From Hippophae tibetana (lineage: Eukaryota; Streptophyta; Magnoliopsida; Rosales; Elaeagnaceae), in assembly GCA_037013495.1 (NCBI GenBank), contig CM072806.1, positions 5,456,001 to 5,520,000 on the forward strand: a stretch of DNA of 64,000 bases. The letters run 5' to 3'. The position numbers and the translations under genes are program-made. Positions 1 to 10,962 of this stretch are shown in pieces. The notes beneath the pieces were generated by a model. The model had not been told where the DNA came from. It made no database searches and saw only the letters and a list, made by a program, of their open reading frames with translations. Every line of letters starts with the position of its first letter. Within the stretch, counting starts at the first letter, position 1.

Positions 1-3000
1 GTAGAATATGGAAAAGAAGCTGGAAAATACAATGAAATAGCTAAAGGAGAACACACGTGGTACCAGTACTTTTTATATAATTCTGGAAAAATACACCATG
101 TTACTATTGGGCCATTGGAGCCTAGCACTGTTTACTATTACAGATGTGGAGGTTCTGGCCCTGAGTTTTCTTTCAGAACACCACCTTCTGCTTTTCCCAT
201 TGACTTCGTCGTAGTTGGTATGTTCAATTTGCTTTCTCTCTTCTTCTTTCATTTAAGAAAATTGCGTCCCGATATTTAAAAATGTTTCTAACAAATGAGA
301 AAATAATTCCAGATTTGATGATTCAGAAAAGCAAATTTCATGCTTTGTGATAAACAATTTATAAAAAAAGAAAAAACTATTTTAATCACTTTTAAAATTC
401 ACAAAAGCAAATGGAGCGTTAATCAGCAAAATAGAACTGCGTGTTTTTTTTCCTTCCAGTTTCATAAAAATAATGATGTTCGCAATATCTAGCTTGGAGA
501 GAAATAGACACAAATTTACATATATATTCATGATAAAATTTTCAAAAAAAATATTTTTTATTTTTAAAATTATTTTACAACGTGATATACTAACTTCCTT
601 AACGTTTCTATTATGCTTTGCTTATGAGAATTATGCTTGTGGAATGAGTACTGGAATGTAGTGCTTTAAGCCAAAGCGAAACTGCTAACCCACGAAATGT
701 AAGAGTGCAAACCACGCAAACACTGGAGTTTCATAACGGAGGAAACTACCTAAATTGCGTATTGCTTATCTAAATTAATAGTTGGATTATATTTCTTTTT
801 CTTTTTCGTGGAAAGAGATCGAGTAAGTACTAAATTATATATGCAATTAATTAGAGTCTTTGAGTAATCTGCTGCTGCTTCATCACATCTATAATTCGAA
901 ACTCATGGCTCACTTTTCTTACCAATTATTTTTTATATACGAGATTGTACACTCTGATTTTTAACATTTATTTATTTTAATGTAAATACAATTATACACA
1001 ATATATACGTGCAAATTTTTTTATAAGTAAATGGTGGATATTTATAATATTTTGTGGATTGCAGGAGACTTGGGCCAAACTGAATGGACACAATCAACAC
1101 TAGAACATGTGGGAAATAAAGACTACGATGTGTTTTTGCTACCAGGCGATCTATCTTACGCTGATACCCAACAACCACTTTGGGACTCCTTTGGTCGTCT
1201 AGTGGAGCCATACGCTAGCCGCCGACCGTGGATGGTGACGGAAGGGAACCACGAGATCGAAATATTCCCGGTCATCTATCCTCATGGATTCAAAGCATAC
1301 AATGCAAGGTGGAAAATGCCATATGAACAAAGTGGATCAACTTCAAACTTGTATTACTCATTTGAAGTTGTTGGGTGTCACATAATAATGTTAGGGTCAT
1401 ACGCTGAATTTGATGCTGAGTCTGATCAATACAATTGGCTTAAGGCAGATTTGGCAAAAGTTAATAGAAATAAAACACCTTGGATAATTGTATTGATACA
1501 TGCACCGTGGTATAATACAAATGAAGCCCATCAAGGTGAAGGTGAAAGTATGAGGGAAGCTATGGAAAAGTTGTTGTATAAGTCTAACGTTGATTTGGTT
1601 TTTGCTGGACATGTTCATGCTTATGAACGTTTTGTAAGTACACAATTAAATCACACCATCTTCCTCTTCTTCTTCTTCTTCTTCTTTTTCCTCCTGAATT
1701 AAAAAATATTTGATTTATTTATTTATTTTCTTGTTTAAGTTATTTTCCTATTGATTATTATTGGATAATAATCATTTGATTTTTGAAATTTTGTTTTGGT
1801 CTCCGACAGACAAGAGTTTATGACAACCAAGCTGATCCATGTGGTCCAGTGCACATTACTATTGGTGATGGAGGGAACCGAGAAGGACTTGCTTTATCGT
1901 AAGTTTTCCTCACTTTCCTTTCTATTCATTTTTTTTTTCTTAAATAAATGATACGAGAACGTAAGAAAGAAACTGAGAAAATTAAACATAAGAAATGCCA
2001 GGTGACTTAAATTTGCAATTATATTTTAATTTTTTTAAAAAAATGGTTAATTTTTTTATTTTTAAAATAACTTTATATTATAATTAATATGAATATAAAT
2101 TTATATAATTATTTTAAAATAAACACAGTCTTATTTAATCACACAAATGAATCTTATATTTCATAGTATAACTCACTTTATGATATAAGTTTTATTTTTA
2201 ATTCATTCAATATGATACATATTATTTTTTTTATTATAACGTTAAAATATATATTTTAACATATATTCAAAAATGATGCACATATATTTTTTTAAAATAT
2301 TTTAAAGAGTTTAAAAATAAATTAATTTAATAACTCAATCATATAAAAATTAAAATAGAAAAAAACTAACATTATTATCCCTTCGATTTTTATGTGTCAC
2401 TCTTTTGGTAAAACGTTGAATGTGATATTAATAATTAACAAACACGTGCCAAAATAATTGAAAAATGTGAATAACTAGTATAAAAATCTAATACTTTTGT
2501 ACATATGTTTCCAAATTATTAGTGATACTTGCAAGTTGCGATACAAGTTAATTGAAATTCATTATTTAATAACAGTATGGAATGAAGGGTTTCAATTAAC
2601 ATTTATATAGCACGTTATTGTTTTCCTCCTACTCATAAACTTGGATTTTTTTGCATGCATTTCTGTTTCCTATAATGCAAAAGGAAAAAAAGAAAATGTA
2701 TATAAATAAATATATAAAGAAAAGCTAGGCCAGGTATGAACACATAATTTGTTAAATTAATATTTTGAATTTGAAAGGTAAATTCAAATAGATAGATTTA
2801 ATAATATATATGATATTGAGTTAAAAACACAAATACAATTAATAAATTTTATGTTAATTATTTTAAAATATCGATAAATGTAGAATGTTATTGATGAATG
2901 TGGTTAATAAATCAGGTTTAAGGAACCAAACTCAAGATTATCAGTGTACCGAGAGCCAAGCTTTGGACACGGACGACTGAGAATAATAAACGAAACACAT

Positions 3001-3132
3001 GCACATTGGTCTTGGCATCGCAACAATGATACTAACGCAGCACAGGCTGACCAATTGTGGCTACAAAGTTTAAGCACTTCCTCTAAGTGCTTGCCACATT
3101 TGGAACAAGATTCCGTTAAAGATGAACTTTAA
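1..3132 (+). CDS. Purple acid phosphatase, 3' part (4 exons visible)
   Basis: Metallophosphoesterase that releases phosphate from phosphomonoesters; plant members are usually secreted, vacuolar or wall-bound. The 5' end lies outside the window. Exons by GT..AG junctions and unbroken frame: 1-217, 1065-1633, 1810-1898, 2916-3132, giving 363 visible residues. Exon 1 encodes the end of the N-terminal fibronectin-like domain (RCGGSG, then FRTPP). The catalytic domain carries all the expected metal-ligand blocks: GDLG (73-76), GDLSY (100-104), GNHE (133-136), LIHAPWY with H218, and GHVHAYER with H255 and H257. No frameshift or internal stop was seen, so it looks functional. The closest type is the small plant PAP18/20/21/22-like group. 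The protein ends in VKDEL, an ER-retrieval-type tail (see findings). Intron 1 (218-1064) and intron 3 (1899-2915) are AT-rich with no further genes visible. Confidence 0.95.
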
Positions 3133-4429
3133 TTAGCTAAGCTTAACCATTAATAATTTCCTTAATAATTTTAATAGTTATCATATACTCTGTTTCATAT
3201 CTAATTCATTTAATTTTATTCTATTAATGACACACCATTCACTGCCTCAAGAATTGATAGTTTTATCTTTACAAAAAAAAAAAAAAACGAAAGAATGATA
3301 TTGAGTTTTGAATTCAATTTTTTTTTAATTCTTTCTCTCATTTTATCTCTTTTACTATCTTCTACCCCACCGTAGAAGAAGGTATATATGGGTTTGAATT
3401 TTCCAATAATTTTTTTATGGAAAAAAGATTAAGCACAATTGCAATGAGAAATTATTAAAAATAAAATTAAAAAATTGGACGGTGTTTTTGTGAGATTATG
3501 AGAGATATAGAGACAAGTTTTTTAAAATGTTAATGCAAGTATAACAGCAAATGAAGAATGAACTTTCCCTTATATCTTCATCAATTTGGGGAAGATTCGA
3601 GCAAAAATGATAAAATTTATAGTTGTTATAACCATGGTTATTAATCTCAGCAACACAAAATAATCAACATGTTAAAAAGTAAAGGAACTTTGAAAGTAGA
3701 GAGGTCAATGGAATGTTGCGTTAATCAACGACGATACAATTTATCATTTTTGTTACGTCATTTTATTTTATTCTAATTATTTTTTTACATAATTTCATTA
3801 TATTTTGATATTTTTGGATGTTAATGAGATACAATATTTTATTTATCATTAATATATTTAAATGATAAATAGAGTTATAAAAATAATTCAAAAATAAAAT
3901 ATATTTATTTATAATAATAATTATTATTTATAAAATTATTAGATTTAAATTTAAATAAGATAGAATAAGATTAGATGATAATTAAATGAGAATAAATAAT
4001 TTATTAAAAATATTAGATTAAACATAAAATACAATAAAATAACCCATTTGTATCTCTGTGACAGCATTGATACGAAAATTAAGAGTGGGAAGGCCATTGA
4101 ACCGTCGGTGGGTATAGAGAGAGAAATAGAGAGACCTGTAGAGTTGGCCAAAGAAAAAAAGAAGAATCGTAAATTACTAACGAGTGTATAATTGTTATTA
4201 TAAAATAACGTGCAAGTAGTTGTCTAATTTAAAATAAAAGTATTAAGAGGGTCTATGACTTTTTTCTAACTTAAATGATAAATATTTATTTTCAAACTTA
4301 GTAAGAAATTTAAATTTATATTTTTAACCAAAGGAATTATAATTGTATGAATTGAAGTTGGTACTAGTTGTGTACACTCTCTGGTTTTGGAAAGAAAAAA
4401 AAATCTGATCACTCTTTTAAAACGATTTT
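3133..4429. other. 3' flank of phosphatase gene and AT-rich intergenic DNA
   Basis: The first few hundred bases are the likely 3' UTR and terminator region, with several AATAAT-type polyadenylation-like words. The rest is AT-rich with no credible reading frame, RNA gene or repeat that I can support. Confidence 0.5.
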
Positions 4430-5065
4430 AATTAATATAGATTTGATTGAATTAATTTTTTGATTTGATACAGTGGATACTTTTATGAGAAATAATATGA
4501 AAATTTTAATATATTATTAAACAAATCTGATCTAGTTTGACGAGTTTAAAAATTAATATAACCAGATTAAATCATTTAAAAAATATTTTTAATTAAAATA
4601 AATGGATCGAATTAGATCAAATAATTTGATTTATAAAACCATTAAATCCAGTTCAATTTGGTTTGGTTTTTGGTTTAGTTCTATTCGGTTTATGGACGCC
4701 CTTAATTGGTACTAGGGGTGTCCATAAACCGATTCAGACAGGACCAAATTGTAAAATCTGACTGAATCGGATCGGGATGAACAATTTTACAAATTAAACA
4801 GTTCGGTTCGGTTTGCATTAGTTAAAACTGTTTTTCAAACAATCCGATCCGATTTGTATTAATTTTTAAATCGATCGAACATGACCAGACTGATTTAATA
4901 ATATATTAAAATTTACACATTATTTGTCATTAAATGTGTCAAAAAAACGAACCAAACCAGAAATCGGACCGAACCAAATCAGATTAAACGACTCGATCCG
5001 AATAATATAAATTATCTGATCCGATTAAATTTTTTTAACCAAAACCGAACCGATAAATACCCACT
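4430..5065. mobile_element. Putative MITE-like element(s) with back-to-back ends
   Basis: The block is full of CGGTTCGGTT and CCGAACCG words on both strands, as in many plant miniature transposons. 4686-4701 (CGGTTTATGGACGCCC) and 4716-4731 (GGGTGTCCATAAACCG) are 16-base inverted arms with one mismatch, only 14 bases apart, pointing away from each other. The right-hand part from 4716 runs to about 5063, where ACCGAACCGATAAATACCC is an imperfect inverted partner of its start. The simplest reading is two related element ends meeting, or one element of about 350 bp at 4716-5063 inserted beside a second. There is no transposase frame and I could not confirm a target-site duplication. Confidence 0.4.
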
Positions 5066-7800
5066 TAGATATCATTAAATGTGTAAATGATATGAATTTT
5101 AAATATAATCAAACAATATTTTTAAAAATATCAAAGATATATTACAATTTATTTAATGTTAATAGAAACATCTATTTTAGAGGCAAAATGGTAAAAGCAC
5201 ATAAGCTCGTACCAATCATTATTGTAATTATGCGTTTTAGCCATATCGTCTTCTATACTCACCTTCCCTTCTTCGAAAAAATGCACGAAATATCCTACTA
5301 AAGGTTTTATTTATTTATTTATTTTGTTAAGCAACTAATCAATTGTCAAAATAGAATAATATTGAGATTTTTAATTAATAATAAGAAATTGTAACGAATG
5401 ATAGAATCCACGTCATCCATAAACATTTATAGGACTTGCTATCTCAGTTATACCTCTCTTCTTGCTCTTATACATCCATCAAAAATTCCAACATCTCTTA
5501 TAAATTTTAGAACCAAAAAAAGCTATTAAGTAAAAATGTATTACCAAAATTTGAACAACAAATCAGAGGAAAAATTAATATCAATTACTCTTTGTTAGAT
5601 TGTAAAATAGAGGTTTCTTTTTAAGGATCGAAGGTAACATCTGTTAAATATTATGTACATTCGTGAATATATATTATATGTTAAAGAATATTTTAGTTTT
5701 TTTTTTATAAAATTTAAAAATATTTGTGAAGGTATCGCAACATCACAAATACATTTGATGTTTTTTCCATTTCAACGAGTTCAAATTCAAGTAATTTAGT
5801 AATGTATTTTAGGAGTAATAAGGGCAATAAATAAATAAATAAAAAATAAAACTCTAGTATTCAACGCGCTCAGCTTTGGCGAGGTGTCAACGTCGTTCTA
5901 GAAAGTGAACCAATGAGGGGCGTGAATCTATCAATCACTTCACTTCACTTCACTTCAAATGAAAGCCATACACAATTTCACATATTAGCTCAATATAATA
6001 TAGAGTTAGTGACAAATTATATTCTTCCATCACAAAGTTATATGTGCATTTTATCAACATTAATTATTAAAGTTATTAACAGATATTTAAGATTTAAAAA
6101 TGTTAAAAAAGAATTACACATGTCATTAGAGGATAAAGAAAGGACCAACAATTTAGACAAGAACATCTAGACTCATATAATATCCTTGGATAACAAATGT
6201 TAAAAAATAAAAAGATCCCATTAAAAATATTCCGAAAAATATCTCAATTCTATTTGATTCAATATAAAGTTATAATTTTTTTAATTTAATTTTAATATAA
6301 TTAATCAATTATTATGAATTGATGAAATAAAATTTATAAAAGGATGTTTAAAATCTTATTTTATATTTTGCGTTCGGCTCCAAACTAACTGGTAATTTAT
6401 TACAATCGAAATAACACTTATTTTTTGAAAAAAGAAAGGAACATAAACTAGTACAAATGAAGTGTAGCATTTTTATTTTATTTATTATTTTTAAAGAAAG
6501 TAATTTTAGATAAAAATAACAAATTTCATTTAGGGGTAAGTATAGAGACATAGAGTATTCTAGCTTGTAACTTTTGGTTTGCCTGGGACTAATTAATTTC
6601 AAGTTGGAGAAAATTATCCCCAATTAGTTATCAGTAAAAGGTAACATATTTATATTTAAAAAATAATAAATACCATTATTAAAATAAATTATTTATTTTG
6701 GGAAATAATTACTTTAAAAAAAATTATTATTGTTGTAAAAAATAGAATTAGCTCAAAAAATATTATTTTACCATAAATGAATGGTAAATCAATCAATTTA
6801 TCCTTATTCAAGTAAGATTTAAGCAGATTTTTATAAATTTTAAATTTTAAAATATTAACGTATTTTAATAGATTTTTAGAAAATTTAACGTATAATTTAT
6901 TAAAATTTTAAAAGATAAGTTTGATTAAATTTGTATAATATTTTTTTATAGAATTCTAAAACTTTTATAAAAATTTAAAATATATTAAATATAATATTAA
7001 ATATTTTATTTAAAATTTAATAAAAACTATATTAGTATGTAAATTGTGAAAATATAAAAAAAAATTATAAAAACTAAAACGAACTTATATTAGTTAAAAA
7101 TTAGTATATGAAAATTATAAACAGCTTTTATTCTTGATTCCTAATAGTTATTAAAAAAATTTACATTAATAAAATTATTTTTTTAAAATTAATATATGAA
7201 AATTATAAAGAAAAAACTTATAATTAATTGTAAATAAAATATTTTCGAAATATTAAAGAAAAAAGTCAAGAGTTGACGAAAAAGAAACGAGTTAAAAAAT
7301 AAAGTAAGAATAGAAAAAAAAGTGAAAAAAGCTAAAAATAATCTCTTAAAGTCTCTCGAGAGATATGTTATTATTGGTAGATTTGATTATATATAAAACG
7401 TATTTAAAAAAGTTTTAAAAAATAAATATTAATATTTTTATAAATTTTTTTAAAAATTTAAATAAAAACATGTAAATTTTTAAATCTATAAAAATATTAT
7501 TTAAATATACCTTTATAAATTATGATATAATAATTAATTATAAATTTAAAAATATATGATATTATTTTAATCAATAATTATAAAAATAAATATATCATAT
7601 TATTTTAACTAATAATTATAAAAAACTGACGTATAAAATTCAACCGTTAATATAAATATGCTAGGCGTACGAAAAAGTAGGCTTTGGGGGTGTAGCTAGC
7701 CAGACAGCTAATTGATTCGAAATTTCAAACGTACTAGATAACAAAATAATATAAAAAAATCAGCTAAAAAAAAAACGGAGAGAAGAATCTAGTCGCATTT
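5066..7800. other. AT-rich intergenic DNA
   Basis: Long runs of A and T and low-complexity sequence. Open frames of 60-90 codons occur, but their composition and lack of recognisable motifs suggest chance. Short local repeats are present, such as a triple CTTCA run near 5939-5957 and two similar ATTATTTTAA-containing units at about 7558-7622. Nothing else supported. Confidence 0.5.
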
Positions 7801-8031
7801 GAGCACGAAGAAATTTTGAATCCAAAACATTAACTTTTTCCAATTTTTTTACAAATTCAAACCCCAAATAAACAACCTTGTCTCCGGAAACACACCTTTA
7901 AATGAAGAGACGATAATCAGGCATTAGCTTCTGAACGAACGATATAGATCAAATCCATCATGAACCGGATCGATCAACGCCGTCCGTTACCACTTCCTAA
8001 GGCCTAAAGTAATTTAAATCAAAGCTCCAGA

Positions 8032-8523
8032 TCAAATCTTCTCCAGCTTCTCAGCCTTCACGAGAGGATTGGCCTTTGCGATCTCCTCTCTCCCAATCTT
8101 CTTAAAATCAAACGCACATGCATGCTTCTCTGGGTACCTGTGGACCCCACAGAGCGTGGTCCCACACTTGCACACGAAACCTGTCAACCCGACCCGTTTT
8201 CGGCAAACCGAACACCGATTCGGTTGAACCAAAGTTACATCTGGAGTCTGTACACAGGAAGCGACTTCCGGGAGAGTTAACACCGGTACCGGAGGAGGTT
8301 GAACGGTGACAGAAATGATACTCTTTGGCGGTGTTGAGGAAGAAGAAGCCGAAAGAGAGTTCTCAACGGTAGTTTTGATCGAAGCCTCCTGTTCTTCTTT
8401 GAGGTGAACGTCTCTGTAACATTTGGAGCATAGATTCATGGTGGCTGAACTGCCGAAAAAGCCACAATTGTTGGCACAAAGGCGGTGTCCCTCAGGCGCT
8501 TGGCATCTGTGCTCTTCGGCCAT
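8032..8523 (-). CDS. Stress-associated protein, A20/AN1 zinc finger
   Basis: A 163-residue zinc-finger protein of the plant SAP family, whose members act in abiotic-stress signalling and for some of which ubiquitin binding or E3 ligase activity is reported. The A20 finger is near the N-terminus (C16, C20, C32, C35, with GFFGS between pairs). A Ser/Pro-rich linker spans about 45-100. The AN1 finger is C-terminal (C104, C107, C118, C120, C125, H128, H134, C136), followed by a basic tail. Every ligand is present and the length is typical. The start is the ATG at 8523 on the minus strand, opening MAEEHRCQAPEGHRLC. The coding region has no intron. A splice donor in the 5' UTR is visible on the minus strand at 8885-8884 (AAG then GTAAGC), matching the 5'-UTR intron common in this family; the acceptor is probably 15-60 bases upstream of the start. 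The gene is divergent from the TAF12 gene, 2.4 kb away. Confidence 0.96.
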   Translation of the reverse strand: MAEEHRCQAPEGHRLCANNCGFFGSSATMNLCSKCYRDVHLKEEQEASIKTTVENSLSASSSSTPPKSIISVTVQPPPVPVLTLPEVASCVQTPDVTLVQPNRCSVCRKRVGLTGFVCKCGTTLCGVHRYPEKHACAFDFKKIGREEIAKANPLVKAEKLEKI

Positions 8524-10962
8524 TTCTTAATCAAGTAACTTCAAAATAGATTACCAGAGAAAACGAATCAAATATATAGGTTTTGTTTGCTTTATAAACA
8601 GATCTCAGTATCGGTTATATTCTCACGACGAAAAAAGGCCAATCTGCAAAATAAAAATATATGTATATCTGAAATAATTGTCAGACAAGGAATGAAAAGA
8701 ATTTCAAAGATCTACGCAGACGCTTCGATGAAGGAACCAAATAAACGGAAAATGATGAGCTAATTGATAATTTTCATATCTACCAAACAGATCAGAAAAT
8801 GAAAAAAATACAGAAATGTTTTTTTTTTAATTTAAAAATAATAATTGAAAAATAGAAAAATTAATTGGAGAGAACCTGAGCTTACCTTGTAGAAGAATTG
8901 AATTTTGCAATAATCGGAAGAAATGAAAGAGGGCGGTGAGATTACAATATAGTTGAAGGAAAAGAAGCTTAGCACGGAAGAGATTATAAATGATAGATAA
9001 TTATGGGGAAAATATATTATTATTATTATTAAAAAACGCGGAAAGAGAACGAGGAAAAAGAGACAAAAGTTAGAAAAACAATTAATTGTTTTACATTGAA
9101 GAAAAATAATTAATTGTTAATAATAGTAATTACAAAATTACAAAATTACAAAATTACAAAATATAAATATAAAGAACAGGCTGGAATCAGAATAAAGAAA
9201 CCAATTAAAGGGAAATTATTTAATAAAAAGTAGATAAAATATCTAATTAATTAATAACATATTTAAGAATAATGAATAAAGAATTTCAAGTTAAATCAAA
9301 GATGTATTATTTATTATTTTTATAATATATTATGTACTCATCATTATAATTTTTTTTAAATATAATATTTTACATAATGAAATATTAATATAATTATAAT
9401 TATAAGTTGATAATAATAAAAATTATAATATATATAAATAAATAAAAATATTTAAAAAATTAATATATTAAAATAATATATTAGCTTTCTATGGTAATTA
9501 TTGAAATTACACGTTTTTAATTTTGTTTTTAGAATTAATTTACTTGGAGAAAAGGAAAAATTAGCAACTTAAAATATCGAAGATAAAGCAGTCACGGAAA
9601 ATCATGCCTGATAATTGAGGGATTAGGGATTAAATTAATAAAAAAAGAAAGAGCGAGTGAGTTGTGGCGTTGAAATCGTGGACGCGTGGCTGATAGGGAG
9701 TGAATATAGAGACATAGTGGTTTTGTTTGAGAAAGTTTTGTTAGGTGAGGAGTGGTTTATTATTATTTTGAATGGAAGTTGACGTGGTTGAGGTTTATCT
9801 GATGTGGATGAACGATGATCATTGATTCAGTTTAAAATTTGACGCAAAATTTAATTTTTATATAAGAATTTTGTTATTAAAATAAATTAGATATATAAAT
9901 ATTAATAAGAGTAAATTGCGTTTTTACTTTATACTATTTGTATCAATAAATTTATTATATTATAAGAAATATCATTTAAAAAATTAAATCTGTTGGTTTA
10001 AGGAAAAATGGAAATATTATAAGAAATATCATTTAAAAAATTAAATCTGTAAGAAATTTGATTTATTAATATATTTTTAACTCTTGTATAATAATTTTTA
10101 ATATTTTTAATCTTAATATTATTATAATATTTAAATTTAAAATTTTAGATTATATGTATTTACACGTTTAAATGAACAATTTAAACATAATAAAAAGTAT
10201 TATACAATATAATTACTATGTAAATTTTATAGAGCATTATTTTAAACGTGGATAAAGCTGATTAAAATTTATTAAATTTTGTAACCCTAAATCTCCCAAA
10301 CAAGTTGGCTTACATAAATTAAGTCACCTACTATATATATTCCCATACCCACCTTTTTCATGGATCTGCGACCCTTTCAATGTGACCGAATAAATTAGTC
10401 GATAATTTAAATAAACTTATAAGATAAAATTGAAATAGCTTGGTAAATTTAAGAAGAATTTTCTTACTCGTCTTAGAAAGCATATGTTCCTAGCTTCCAC
10501 CCTTTAACCTCTTCAAACATATATCGTTTCTAAATAACATGTAATCAACTTCTATGAGAGAGAGCGTGTTAATCCAAAGTAAAAATTTCATTATAATAAT
10601 AATATTTATAAAATGTTAAAATTATTATTATTTTTAAATATAATGTCTTAAATTTAATACAATTAATCATTTTTGAATCAAATTTATAAAAATTAAATTA
10701 ATAGAACCTCTAAATAAAATAAAAGATAAAAGTATAAAATTAATAAAAACTATAAGGAGTATATGCATTATTTAGGCCTTTTTATTTGCTAACGGGATTT
10801 ATTTTTCATTAAAAAAATAGAGTATATCTTAAAATAGATTATAAACTCTTGCCAAAATTTATATAAAAGAATAATTGAAAACTTGGATGAAGATTGAAGA
10901 ACTAGTAGTCTTTACAAATAAGCCCGAGGAATGGTTGGATATATCGAACAATCTCAAACCCA
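8524..10962. promoter_or_regulatory. Divergent intergenic region between SAP and TAF12 genes
   Basis: Holds the SAP 5' UTR with its intron (to about 8990) and the upstream regions of both genes. 9126-9160 carries tandem ATTACAAA units. A 37-base perfect direct repeat lies at 9957-9993 and 10014-10050. The rest is AT-rich. No specific cis element can be assigned with confidence. Confidence 0.5.
9957..10050. repeat. 37-bp perfect direct repeat
   Basis: The 37 bases at 9957-9993 (starting ATATTATAAGAAATATC and ending AAATCTGT) recur exactly at 10014-10050, an offset of 57 bases. It sits about 0.9 kb upstream of the TAF12 start codon. Probably a local tandem duplication. Confidence 0.85.

Noticed and set aside
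972-1211. 79-codon minus-strand frame over PAP exon 2
   Set aside because: Antisense shadow of a well-supported phosphatase exon; no motif.
5913-6170. 85-codon plus-strand frame
   Set aside because: AT-driven composition, no domain, no splice or promoter context; likely chance.
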